From: Pachyseris speciosa
Lineage: Eukaryota > Cnidaria > Anthozoa > Scleractinia > Pachyseridae
Assembly: GCA_016490735.1 (NCBI GenBank)
Contig: JAEMWC010000162.1
Coordinates: 732,501-796,500 of the forward strand
Length of the DNA: 64,000 bases
Direction of reading: 5' to 3'
Shown here: positions 23,621-34,717 of the stretch, piece by piece
How positions within the stretch are numbered: position 1 is the stretch's first letter
How the letters are laid out: each line of letters starts with the position of its first letter
Position numbers and translations under genes: made by a program
The notes under the pieces: generated by a model
What the model was told of the DNA's origin: nothing
Seen by the model: the letters and a program-made list of their open reading frames with translations, nothing else
Databases searched by the model: none

Positions 23621-25360
23621 GTGTCACTGGGGATGACAAGCTATCATAGACATCAACATAACCAGGAGGACTATTTATGCTACTAAAACATACCCAGTGG
23701 TTATCATTAATGTGAACTAGTTGAATAAATGGTCCTGTCATTATGTCAAATTGTCGGACTGAGCCAAGAGTAGGCCTCTGAAATCCTTGAATGCCTTTGC
23801 TGATTCTCTTCAGTATTATATGGGCCTCGTGTATAATTACACAGTCCAACCATCCATTTGGAGAGGCAATTAGGCCATATTCATACTGGCCCAGTTTTCC
23901 TTCTGGCTCATACTTGCCACGAGGAGGCCTGTTCCTAAAGACAGTTTTCACAATTGTTACTTCTCCAGTGCCAGAACTGACTATTGGTTGACTGTTTGTT
24001 GCTGTCACATGTATGACTGTGGGTTGAGTGTTTTTTGTGACATGCGTCACTGTGGGTTGAGTGTTTGTTGTGACATGAGAGACTGTGGGTTGAGTGTTTG
24101 TTGTGACATGAGTGACTGTGGGTTGAGTGTTTGTTGTGACATGAGTGACTGTAGGTTGAGTGTTTGTTGTGACATGAGTGACTGTGGGTTGAGTGTTTGT
24201 TGTGACATGCGTCACTGTGGGTTGAGCATTCATTGTGACATGAGTGACTGTGGGTTGAGTGACGTGTGACTGGCGGCTTTGTAGCTGTATCCTTAGTGGG
24301 CTGTTGTGCATTACTCATCATGCATGCTGGACACAGCCAAAAGTTACTGTTATTTGGCATTCTCTTCCTTCCCAGACATGGCAAATGGAGAAACTTCCTA
24401 TTAGTGCAGTCTTAACCAGCTTGTCCTTTTTGTTCGCTATAGTTTTGCAAGTACAAGTTGAGTCCATCTTCAGAGCTTCCCTTAGGATGCTAGCTGACTG
24501 TTGCTTAGAGCCTCCTTGCTTAAATTCTGGTAAAGCCATGCATATGGGGCAGTACCAGGTCTTGGGAATAGCATCAATACCCAGCATGACAAGTGAAATT
24601 GCTGAATAGCACAATGTGGATTACAGCACTTGACAGTATCCTCCTCAGTTTCCTGTCTACAATAGCACACATCATTAGCCAGTGGAGCCACATCCTCAGT
24701 TAGATTCACCCTTCTCGTGTACCATCGAGCAAGTACCTCGGGGAAAACACAAATTCTCCAAAATTTCTGTAACTTTGGAACAACTTTACTCCAATGGTCT
24801 TTGTCTGGAAGAATTTTTTGTGATATTAGCTTAAGTTTATTTGAGTCAACAGCACAGAAAACAAAGTAGCAGTTTTTCAGCTTAGTCGTAAATAACTGTT
24901 TCTGAACCTGGTAATAGTATTCATGTGTGTTGAGCAGTAGGAACTGCCCAGCACTGTTATTTTTCAGACAAGAGGAGGGTTTATGAATCAAAATCACAGT
25001 TCTCTATACAGAGGGGACATTTAATTTCTCCACAACCGTCACCGCAGCAGTCGCATGAACATAGAAAATCTGGGGTAGCATGTATCCAAGGGTGCTCTTG
25101 ATTAATGAAGAGACCGCATTTAACAACCTTGAAGTTCACATGAGTTTTCTTCATGGATTCCTCAAAGGCAAGGATTGCCGAAGCTTCATGCTTGCACCCG
25201 TGGCGAACGGCCTTAGTATTTATCTTATGCAGTTCAGGGTAACAAATTCTTTGTATCAGGGACTGGGATGGCAATACAGGGTCTGAATGTGCTGCAGCCT
25301 TTCTCTGGGAGGCACCAAACCTCCCTGCTCTATGCTTAAAAAAGCTTACGCTTCACATAT
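23621..25360 (-). pseudogene. YqaJ nuclease - PHD finger - Ulp1 protease protein of a DNA transposon (5' and central part)
   Basis: On - the order is as follows. A YqaJ/lambda-exonuclease-type domain (25360-24990) carries [32 protein letters not shown] and GEIKCPLC, with the Asp and Glu-x-Lys expected at the metal site. A PHD finger (about 24690-24540) carries CYCRQE, VKCCNPHC, FHLSC and, after a frameshift, WYCPICM. A second CxxC pair follows (SFSICHVC, FWLCPACM), then an 11-residue repeat. The front of a C48 protease carries NGWLDCVIIHEA, FIQLVHINDNHW with the catalytic His and GYVDVYDSL with the Asp. The Cys part is at 18514-18721. Frameshifts occur near 24990, 24580 and 24390. The 5' end is lost at about 25360. 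It is convergent with the transposase, and such fusions probably help integration or remove SUMO (inference). Confidence 0.75.
24002..24265. repeat. 33-bp minisatellite, in frame in the protease gene
   Basis: About eight units encode THVTTNTQPTV on -. The period is a multiple of three, so the frame survives copy-number change. The + strand is also open and reads Cys-Asp-Met-Ser-Asp-Cys repeats, but there is no reason to think that is expressed. Confidence 0.9.
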
Positions 25361-25383
25361 GTACAGAGAATGTGCATGTTTTT

Positions 25384-25485
25384 TTATATTTTCGCCATGC
25401 CATAACACACGAGTTTTCCAAGGGTGTGATAACCCTTTTCCGCACCGCCTCCTGTATCTGAAAACTTTAACTGTAAAACGGGAAG
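25384..25485 (-). pseudogene. Gene copy 1: last 33 codons of Caspr-type fibrinogen-like domain
   Basis: The - strand reads LPVLQLKFSDTGGGAEKGYH, then TLGKLVCYGMAKI and a stop. This is the C-terminus of the domain seen complete in copies 2 and 4. Nothing upstream of LPVLQ matches the family, so most of the exon is deleted or replaced. The transposon gene at 25360 begins only 24 bp beyond its stop. Confidence 0.8.
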
Positions 25486-25677
25486 GTGAAGGTCGAAGTG
25501 GTAATAGTGATGTAGCCATAAAATAGCGTCGTAACATTGCGTCAAGTTCATAGCTTGTTTGCCTTGATCACTCACTGCAGTGTTGTTTACGGTGTAGTTT
25601 AATTGTTAAGAGCTTAATACCAAACCACCCTGTAAGACGCAATGTTTGAATTTTTATAGATAATCACATGATTTCGA

Positions 25678-25713
<36 letters not shown>

Positions 25714-26726
25714 TCGCAGCCGTTTCTCCTTTTTAGAGCTGTTTTGCAACTTCTCTGCTGTTATTGCGGTCACGAAGAAAGAAAACCTGCTCAAAAAGCC
25801 AGCCATTGTTTTCGCTCGCATAGTCGCTTGCAGCTCTTCAGACTTTGCGCGATTTCCGCTGCGTTTGATTGGCTCAATTTAAGTTCCTTTGTTAATTAAC
25901 CAATGAGAATCGTCTGTTGTTTACCTCTTTTTTGCACTGAATTACCTTTTTTTCTGCACTGAATTACCTTTTTTCTGCATCGTGTTTCTTAAACCCTGCA
26001 TTTCTCTCAGCCAATCAGAATCGAGAAATTTTTTCATGTATATTAAAAGGCCTAAGAGCAGGTGATGATTTCGCTGCCTTTAAAATCCATTAAATTTAAT
26101 TCACATTCTGAGCCCATCGTGCACAGAGGTCTCCAATTTGTTTTTTTTTTCCTTTGCTCCACACTCTTCCTTTTGTTTATTAATATTCAAATGGCGGCAT
26201 CTCCGAAGAGGACGATAACATTGAATATGTTCGGCACTCGATACGTTCAATTCTCAACTTATTTGAAACTGGTGTGAAACATCAGTTTAAGTCTGTTTAT
26301 GAAACTCCAAGATGAGAATCAGCGATTGCTACTAATGGATTCCTTTCAAGTTGTTCCATTACAAAGTATTTTTCCTAGCCTGCATACGGGCTCTTCATTT
26401 GGGTAATTCAGAGATGTTGGCGCTCGGTCAAATGTCCCAATCTAGTAGCTTTTGACCGTGCACCATTAATCGAGGCAAAAATCCTCTCTGTATTGCCAAA
26501 ATGAAGAGCCTGTGAGCAGGCTAAATTTTCCTGTTGATTTATTGTATTCTAGAAATTTTATTGTCTGTATAATCAAATTCATCATTTCATCAGCCTCGCC
26601 GCTATTCCCCGCTACGTTAAGTCCCCCCGTACATTTAGGTAGGTTAGTAATCAATCAAATAAAGGTTGCCGAATAGATTAAAGCAAATTTGTCAATCATC
26701 AAATAATTCAAATTAAAGACTAAGAA
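25486..26726. other. No gene seen between copy-1 remnants
   Basis: I find no EGF exon and no further fibrinogen-like sequence. TTTTTCTGCACTGAATTACC is directly repeated near 25930-25975. The rest is unassigned. Confidence 0.4.
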
Positions 26727-27100
26727 GTATGGACTGAAATGATGAAAGGCAGCATTTACTTGAAGGTCATTTTCAGATGCCCTGTATTTGTCTTTGTCTG
26801 ACAGCTCACACAGGTAAAGTCCGTTAGAGTCTGAATTCGCTGCCAAATTGAACGATTTACACGTATTTTCGTCGGCACATTTGAATGTGCAATCAAATTT
26901 GTCGTCCAGCAGAAAAGAATTGATCTTTTTCAACAATAACCACTGATTTAAGTCGGGTTTGAAGTTGTCATTGATGATGTTATGCCGTTTTTTATCTCTG
27001 TATAGTGCAGCGCGCTGAAAATTGGCAGCAGTTCGGAGAAAGAATAGAAGCACTTATCAAAACCACACGCCCTGTCAGCAACATTAAAGGCCATTTTTGC
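26727..27100 (-). pseudogene. Gene copy 1: PAN/Apple-like first exon, decayed
   Basis: The - strand frame encodes ANFQRAALYRDKKRHN, DDKFDCTFKCADENTCKSFN and GLYLCELSDKDKYRASENDL, then AAFHHFSPY. It shares the four spaced cysteines and Ser-Phe-Asn of copies 2 and 4. The splice donor that follows this point in other copies is missing, since no GT follows Ser-Pro-Tyr. The hydrophobic leader (MLLTGRVVLISASILS) lies in a different frame. The copy is therefore dead even though the PAN frame itself is open. Confidence 0.75.
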
Positions 27101-30100
27101 GCAATATGATCCCAACTAGAGACAAACTGAATGAATGCAGATAACGTTGATCGGTAGGTTATTCCAAAACTCGTTCTTCGCTTTAGAACCAGCATTAGTT
27201 AACTATTTTATTATGTGTGAGAGTCAACTGTCAATTGTTTGTTTTCAATATCCAGTTCACTAAAGCGTCTCTAATTATAACGATAATTATAACATTCACC
27301 CTTTCCGTCTAAATTTTAAGAAAGTTTGAAAAACTCCTTCTGAACGAATCAAAGAAAATAAAAGATGTATTTACATTGTTTTCAACGTGTGAACGTTGTG
27401 CCCTTTATTTGTTGTGCGTGATTATGTCGACTTCGTTTACTTCTATTTTAATTTAAACATGTCCCACCCCCTTTCCCCGAGCGTGTGCCGTAATAAATTT
27501 CTTTTTTAATATTGCACGAGGTTTCAGCTCGAACGAAACGATTGGTGCAAAACGTGATGCGGTTTACCAATGTTGCCTTCATTCGTCATTCGCAGCTAAG
27601 ACAACTGGGCCAATATTCAACCGTGAAGCTTACGTTGAAGTGACGTAGTGGCTTTAAATAACCAGTGAGTTCCCAAGAGTAGTTCAGATTCCTGATGTAA
27701 GCGAGTTGCTCGGGCAACCGTTCCAAAGGGATATGACATGGGAAGTCAATAACACCTACGGTAACCTATAAAATGGATGTCTTTTTTCCTTTGATACGTT
27801 AAGGTAGCTTACCCGTTCAGTTGCTAAGATAGAAACCTGACATCACTTAACTTCTTCTGGGGAAGGGACATTTAAGTGTTCGTGACTCGCGTATGCAGTT
27901 CGTAGCGACTCTTAGAAAAAAAATTCACGCTAAAATATGTCGAGCATAAATAGAGAGACTTGAGTAAACAAAATTGAATTTTCCACTGGTATCAACAATC
28001 GGATCCCGTTCCTTGACAAAAATTACTTAATTTCCAGCTTTATCCGCCAGGGTTTTGAGCTGTAAAGTTAATCTTTCTTCTTAGTAAGAAACGTATGGCG
28101 GAATGCCGTTTCCAGCTGAATCCCCTTCGAAAAATCTAACTTTGTAAGCCCGGTGGGGAACGAATTCCCTGGTATCAATCAATCTAAAACAATGTCGTTC
28201 ACGTCCATGGAACTGTTTTTCTATCACACTTTCGGTCCACCACGGCAATCAGCATTGAAGGTGGACTTTTTTATACTTGGATGAAGATAAGTCTTCATAG
28301 AAGCGCCATGAGTGCTGTGAATGCTTCGCAAGTTCCAAGTACCGCGGGCCATTTTGTTCATATATCATTCTTCTTTTCCCCAGGCTTTTTACGGTATCTA
28401 TTCTATTCTCTATTCTATCCTCGGTAGAAGACTAAGAGTGACAACAAATCCTTGCGGCGAGATAGAGGGAAAATTAAACAAGAGCAAATCAAATTTTCAA
28501 TACGTCGTGATCGTTCGAAGTAAGTACACTTCTATGCGCCAAGATTGCCCGATATTTCGCCTAATCTGAAAAATCGATTTTTTTATTAGTGGAAATTTTC
28601 CACATTAAACTGTCTTTATTATCTTTATTTCTTCGCTGTTGCAGACAACCGTAGATTACTCGACAGGGCCGCCATCTTTTTTTGTTTTGTTTTTAATGTT
28701 TTGGAGCCGCGAGCAATTTCTATAGTAACGATCATTCAATAGCATCTCGCCAAAGAAAGAAAGTAATTGACAGCTCTCTAGACCACTCCGAAGTGACTCC
28801 GCCCCCTCATGTCCCTCATTTCTTGCCACGAGTGTCGTATTTGTACTTAGGATACAATTTTCTTGTTTTTAAAATAACAAATTGTTATTATCTACAATAA
28901 TGCAAATAAAAGAAATTAAACAACATTAAATGTTTTGCAATATTTGACACCTTACAACAGTACATCGTAATGCACAGCACTTTGCATTACCCAAAACAGA
29001 GCTGAAAATACCGAAATATAATTACAACATGGCAAAATGCATTGCCATTGACTACAAGGCAAAAAAGTGAAATAATGAGCATTTACGTCAAATCAATTCA
29101 ACGAATTACACAATATAATGAACACAAAGCCTATGGCTCGTTTTTGGTCACATTCTGAATAGTCTGAAAAAAAATATTGCATCGAAAATGCTATTTTATA
29201 TCTGCAGCTTGGCAATTAAAAATAACCAAGTGGTCAATTGAAATCCCCTTGAATATTTTTGGAACAAGGATAAGTTCAATTTTTTGAGGTGTTTTGATTT
29301 TGGAATATCCGGAATATGTGTAAAAAAGAAAAAAAAAAGAAAAAAAGAAAAAGAAACTGAAGTAAAGAACGAGAGTTTAAAATACAGCACTTGTGTAAAT
29401 GTTACCTTCCCTACTCATTAAATGTAATTGTTTTCTTCCGCTTTCCCTTAGTCGATATTTCGCCACGAAGTAGCCACTGATTCAGTAATTGGCTCTCGAT
29501 GGCTATAATACCAATTCTACAAGATTAATCGACAGTGTTGTATTGCACGAGAAACAAAAGATTTGATGCACATGAAAACATGATACAGAATTTCAGTTTT
29601 GTTGGCAAAACGTACATTTCGTCTTCACTTAAAGGCCGGCGTATCTTCTTTGCATAATTTGAAGTTCGCAAATGGAAAGGGATTTAGAATTTTGTGTCGA
29701 AAAGCTCTGAAAATAGACTTGTGGCGCCACTATATGAGGTTTCATTGCGAGTCTATAAGCGTCCGTTAACTGCCGAAGTGAAATAAGATTTTAGTTGCTC
29801 TAGTTAACAAGAAATGAAAAGATAGGGAGAAAATGGATCACTGTCTACCACGACGCTCGTTTTCATTTTACTCTTAAAAAAGAATGCAACAATCAAACTT
29901 TAATCCGCTTGTAAGTGCGGAACTGTATGAGCAAAGATATTTTCACGAGTACCACTGTTCATCCCATCAATATTTTGGTGGCCTAACTTTCGGTCTTCCC
30001 AACCAGCTCCTCCCCAACCCCCCACCCCCACCCGGCTTAAACAGATAATAAGACATACAACTAAGTGGAGACAGTTTCTGATGCACTCGTATTGAATTAA

Positions 30101-30149
30101 GATGTCTTTGCCAGGTCTCCGAATAACCTAACATCACACTATTTACTTC
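27101..30149. other. 3-kb intergenic stretch, no gene recognised
   Basis: Upstream of copy 1 and downstream of copy 2, both on -. There are short AT-rich open frames only, with A-runs at about 29320-29355 and a C-run at 30017-30031. I see no repeat pair, exon or RNA gene. Confidence 0.4.
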
Positions 30150-31198
30150 TCAGGCCAGTCCGTAACACTTCAGTTTCCCAAGAGTGTGATAACCTTTTTC
30201 AGTTGAACCACCGGTATCTCCAAATCTCAACTGCATTACGGGAAGCTGTGACTTTTCAGTAAGCAAACCACTATCTTCACGCCATGTGCCATCATTCTTG
30301 TCACAGTTGCATCTCCCTGAAGTGCTTGCGCATGCATTAGTCACCCCGCACCCCGCACCTGGATGAGCTGGTGTCGCTCCGCCCCAGTATGTCATTGAAA
30401 TTAGGTCACGTGAAACCCACCAACTATTTTGGTTTCCATAATAAAATATGGCAGACCCAAGGCATTCGTACTTGATAAACTGCTCACAGTGAGAAGAGAC
30501 ATCCGCAAGATAAGCAATTTGTCGAGCACTGCTAATGCCTGCTCCTAAGTAACTAACAGTACGAATGTAACTTCCTCGGCTTTCATATCCATTGACCAGT
30601 GTTCTGTCCTCCCTGTCGTGACCAATGACTGTCACACCAACCCCATTCCTGTCTGTCATGTCACAAAAAACAGTGAAGGGTTCGTAGCCTTCTTCTCCAT
30701 CGGGGTCAATGACGTAGGACCCACTTGTGGCTTGTGGACTGCGGTATTTTATTTCACTGCAGCTTTTTCCTGAATGCAAAAGGAAAGATTTTCTTTGTTA
30801 TTGATAAGGCTTCGGTGCTAGAAGTAGATTGTACTGTCTTGAGACCATAAATATACCGCATGTCGAACGATGTGGACAACGTACATATAAACTAATAATA
30901 TATTTTATCAGGAAAAAGCTGCAGTGAAATAAACGACTTTCGAGTGCATGTGAACGCTTAATTAAAGGCTGCAGCAAAGAAAATCAACATTTCGTATCTT
31001 GGGAATTTATCGAAAGATGTGACCGGTTTTAGTTAGAAAAACATCCCCTTCTACGATCCAGGCTTAAAGTGTTCACTTTTATGAATTTCGCAGCCTTAGG
31101 TTAATGATTTTTTACAGATAACAGTAAAAAATGCCAAGGACACCAACACTCACAATATCAATTGAACAACAACAGCAATAACAACAACAACAACAACA

Positions 31199-31237
<39 letters not shown>

Positions 31238-34063
31238 GAAATCTAACTAACAATGATAATAATATATTTTTCTTTTCCTCTTCAGGAGCTTTTCAGAGAT
31301 AATGAAAGCATGGTCGTAGAGGTAAACTCCAGCAAGTGGCCAGATTGGAAATCAGGAAACTCAGGAGCCACGGATCACAAGTCTGGCGGAAATTCTCTTG
31401 AAAGCTTTCCGTTATTAATATACTAAAGGAACCATGCAAACACAGTTTGCCACTCAGCTTTCGACACACATCTCTGTTGAAAAAAAAACTTTTTTGCCCC
31501 GAGTCGGAATCGAACCGACGTTCCCCAGTTACTAGTCGGGCGTGACAACCACTACACTACCGGAGCAACCACGCTGGCAACGCAGCCACTTTAGAAAGTG
31601 AGTAGTATCGCACGTCGGCCATTCCTCGGAACATTTTTCTTTCGAGACTTTTGTGTGTTTCCTGGCTTCTAAATTCCCTGGACGGGAATTAGAAATATAT
31701 ATATGTAAATACCTTCGAAGCCATGAAAGCCGTAGAACAATATACTAAAGGAACCATGCAAACACAGTTTGCCACTCAGCTTTCGACACACATCTCTGTT
31801 GAAAGAAAAACTTTTTTTGCCCCGAGTCGGAAACGAACCGACGTTCCCCAGTTACTAGTCGGGCGTGATAACCACTACACTACCGGAGCAACCACGCTGG
31901 CAACGCAGCCACTTTAGAAAGTGAGTAGTATCGCACGTCGGCCATTCCTCGGAACATTTTTCTTTCGAGACTTTTGTGTGTTTCCTGGCTTCTAAATTCC
32001 CTGGACGGGAATTAGAAATATATATATGTAAATACCTTCGAAGCCATGAAAGCCGTAGAACAATATACTAAAGGAACCATGCAAACACAGTTTGCCACTC
32101 AGCTTTCGACACACATCTCTGTTGAAAGAAAATCTTTTTGTTTTTTTTTTTTGCCCCGAGTCGGAATCGGGGAATCGGTCCCCGGATTTGGGCAGGAAAT
32201 ATAATTTGGTTACCTTTACGTTCGCAGTGAATTCCAATTGAGCCTGGTTGGCACAAAGACTGTGAAAAGAGAATTATGCACAGCTACATCAGACATGCAT
32301 GTAGTTATCACAACTGCTCAAATAAGTCGCGCACATATTTAACTGCGACGCACTCCCACACAATACATTCTATGTGATCAGGATCCGTAGGTCTTCACGA
32401 GAATAGTCATGTAGTCATCCACTGTGCCGTGATAACCTATAGAGTAGCTGCATTACTGGGTCATGGGGGGAAATAATTCCAAGGCCAGGCCATATATAGT
32501 TTCTTTAATTTGCTCTTTTCCAGTTTGCTAACCGTCCTAACCCTGTTTAGCCTAGGACAAAAGAGGGCAAGGGCAGCTACAACGACGTTCATGATCCATA
32601 ACCATTAAATGCTGAAAAGAGCTTCAAGAAACTTCATTACTCCTTTGAAATGTATCTGGCAAAAAGGGGATTATGACTATCTACTAGATACTTAACGAAA
32701 TGTTGAAATATTATACCTTGGCAGTATGTCGATGTAAGAGGTAAATTATTACTAGGGATAGCTGAGAGGTATACCGAGTTTTAAATCTTGTTAGAGTTCA
32801 GTCTATTTTCGTGTGCAGCAAATCCACTGTAGAAAGCACGTGACATTGGTTCCATTGGTCATTGCAAAAAAGAAAGCATTTGCGTATTTACTGAGGAAAG
32901 ATCGACTGCGGGTAATATAATTGGTATGTTCTTTGTTCACGTAGAGCTCCGTAGCGCTAACAATATGTTCGTCAACTTTTGTCGGGCCTGTTGTCGATTC
33001 GTTGAATAGTCTTGTTTTCAAAATTAGTTAGGGACACTGAAAAATCAAGTGTCAGTTCGCCACAAACAAATAGCAGTCACAATTTATTAAATTTTGTCTT
33101 CAGATTCACAGCGCGTGAAGTTTAGAACCTTTATCTACCTGACCAATTCGAAAACATTATGCACTTGCGAAGCCGAGAAAAACCTGAAGAAGAACGGTTT
33201 GTATTTTAGTTCATTCTGTTGCACTGCACGACACAGCGAGCCGCCAAGGTGATACAATACACTTCGGAAGACGTCCTGTAAACATTTTCCCGCGCCAATC
33301 TTTGTAAAATTCCATTAGAGTTTGTCCGCGTAAACAGGTTTCCAGAATTAAAAATAAAAAAAGGTTTGAAGCTTCGCACCTCGGTCGATCGTTAGAGTTT
33401 ATTTTGGAAGTAAACTAATGAATATTACCACAAATCTGTATGAGTGTGGTAACGATCTGTCTTAAACTTCGATCTCTCTCGATGGCAAAACAGTTTTACG
33501 TGCTTTCCTCAAACGAAAACAAACATGCCTTGTGTGAACACAAAAGCAAACCATTTTAAATTTTCAACGGATAGTTTTCAAGAATGAGAAAGTGTGCGTC
33601 TACTTCAATTGTGCTTCACAGTTAGGTATTCCGAGTAAATTAAAGCTCATAAAGCGTCTTGTCATAAATACTGTAAGGTAGAGGAGGAGAACAGAGTCAT
33701 CGAACTCACCTGTAGGCTGAAATGATGAAAGGACGCACTCACGCGAAGGTCATTTTTGGAAGCCTTGTATTTGTCAGTGGCTAACAACTCACATAGATAA
33801 AGACCGTTTGAGTCTGGATTCGCCGCTAGGTTAAACGACTTACACCTCAACTCGTTAACACATTTGAATGTGCAATCAAATTTGTCATCAGCCGAAGTGG
33901 AACTGATTCCTGTCACCGATAATTGGTGATTTAGATCCGGTTTGAAGTTCCCATTGGCGATGTTATTTAGCTTTCGTTCTCGGTAAAGGGCGGCTTGCTG
34001 AAACTTCACAACGGCCTGAGACGAAAAAGGAGCGACGATCAGTACTAAAATGATAATCGCCAT
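30150..34063 (-). CDS. Gene copy 2: secreted PAN - mini-EGF - Caspr-type fibrinogen-like protein (3 exons)
   Basis: Predicted exons on -: 34063-33710 (354 nt, phase 0, donor CAG|GTGAGT), 32259-32214 (46 nt, TTTTCACAG acceptor, GTAAC donor) and 30769-30150 (TGCATTCAG acceptor, stop TGA). They join without breaking frame into 339 codons. Residues 1-19 are a signal peptide (MAIIILVLIVAPFSSQAV). Residues about 20-118 are a PAN/Apple-like domain (FDCTFKCVNELRCKSFN, GLYLCELLATDKY). The EGF exon is reduced to 15 residues. The C-terminal ~207 residues match the fibrinogen-like domain of contactin-associated proteins (FTVFCDMTD, HCEQFIKYEC, YWGGA, CNCDKND, LGKLKCYG). An extracellular adhesion, lectin-like or matrix role is an inference. 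The in-frame GTG upstream of the ATG is ignored because the ATG at 34063 gives the leader. Confidence 0.8.
30905..31035 (+). repeat. Inverted fragment of intron 2 / exon 3 start
   Basis: On +, TCAGGAAAAAGCTGCAGTGA and the following AATAAA repeat the acceptor and first bases of the copy-2 fibrinogen exon, which lies on - only 140 bp away. The next 100 bases match, also on +, the intron 2 sequence of copy 3 as read on - (42065-41960). A local inverted duplication or inversion in intron 2 is the simplest reading. Confidence 0.7.
31165..31240. repeat. (CAA)n(TAA)n microsatellite
   Basis: Trinucleotide runs of CAA followed by about 11 TAA units inside intron 2 of copy 2. Confidence 0.9.
31496..31566 (-). 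tRNA. tRNA-like module (Thr AGU anticodon, Val-like body), unit 1
   Basis: 71 bases on -. Acceptor GCTCCGG pairs with TCGGGGC over all seven positions, counting G-U pairs. The D-arm carries box A TAGTGTAGTGG, the anticodon loop is CTAGTAA (AGT), the variable loop is short, and T-stem GTCGG/CCGAC encloses TTCGATT, so box B is the consensus GGTTCGATTCC. A T-run begins within about 12 bases downstream. The anticodon stem has one A-C mismatch. It could be a true Thr tRNA gene captured by the repeat, or a tRNA-derived SINE head. Confidence 0.6.
31819..31889 (-). tRNA. tRNA-like module (AGU), unit 2
   Basis: The same module one unit on. It has one substitution in the T-loop (TTCGTTT) that weakens box B. 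Confidence 0.55.
32214..32259 (-). other. 46-nt mini-EGF exon of copy 2
   Basis: It encodes SLCQPGSIGIHCERK. The first four residues match the start of the full EGF exon of copy 4, and PG..G..CER matches its end. The 24 codons between, holding four cysteines, are gone. Splice sites and phase (0 in, 1 out) are kept. Confidence 0.75.
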
Positions 34064-34089
34064 GTTTACCGAGATGAATGTCACATATC

Positions 34090-34390
34090 TAAAAACAGAA
34101 AACAGATGCTTTAACAGATGGCTTTTAGAAGTTTCCTATTTTCTTTAACTTACTCCCTACTGAGTTAAATTAAACCGTGAATCATGGTGGTCTTTGGTGA
34201 ACAAATTTGAGGAAAATAAGTATCTTCTTCTTCATCTTCTTTATCTTGGTCTTTATATTTTATTTGCCGGAAGCCTTTCTTGCCCAAGTTCATTTTAGTT
34301 AACCGTTTGTTGTTTAATAATACTTTGGCCTAATAGCTTTTCTTGATGAATACCTTAAGGAGGTCCCTCGAGCTCAACAGATATGACTTC
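34090..34390. repeat. 5' flank of copy 2, shared with 57787-58113
   Basis: About 300 bp upstream of the copy-2 start codon is clearly homologous to 57787-58113, both in the same orientation. It marks the 5' flank of the original gene and shows where the 5' flank of copy 3 now lies. It contains A/T-rich stretches and an (AAAT)n run at about 34392-34416. I cannot identify a promoter with confidence. Confidence 0.75.
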
Positions 34391-34717
34391 ATAAATAAAT
34401 AAATAAATAAATAAAATAATAATAATAAGTGCTTGATGTGGTTTAACTGTAATATTGGTCCTTGACTATGTTGGGCTAGATTCATCGTAAAATAGGAAAT
34501 TGTGAAGAGAGGCCGCATTCACTTTTGGCGTAGAAAAATCGAAGCTATTAATTTTTACGATTGAACATCGCTGTGTTTGCTTTCCTTTCCGATTATGTAG
34601 GTTGTCAAAGCAATCTTGAATTGTTGTTCTGTGTGGTAAAAAGAAATATTACTCCTTTCTAGAAACCTTTAATTGCGAAAAAGTATGTATGATTCATGGC
34701 TCTAAACATTTAGTCTA

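Larger units (their letters stand above)
31419..32165. repeat. Tandem ~323-bp units with tRNA-like modules
   Basis: TATACTAAAGGAACCATGCA starts units at 31419, 31741 and 32064. The third stops after about 100 bp at a T-run and fused sequence near 32140-32165. The two full units are almost identical, hence young. Each contains a 71-base tRNA-like module on - and ends with an AATATATATATGTAAATACC stretch. The same unit is inserted, as an inverted pair, at 52454-53097. It lies inside intron 2 of copy 2. Confidence 0.9.

Noticed and set aside
24002..24265. Regular spaced repeats resembling a CRISPR array
   Set aside because: The units are contiguous 33-bp repeats with no unique spacers, in frame within a coding region of a eukaryotic transposon.
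23988..24609. Cys-rich frames on + opposite the YqaJ-PHD gene
   Set aside because: The - strand carries recognisable domains in the same bases. The + strand cysteines come from the minisatellite.
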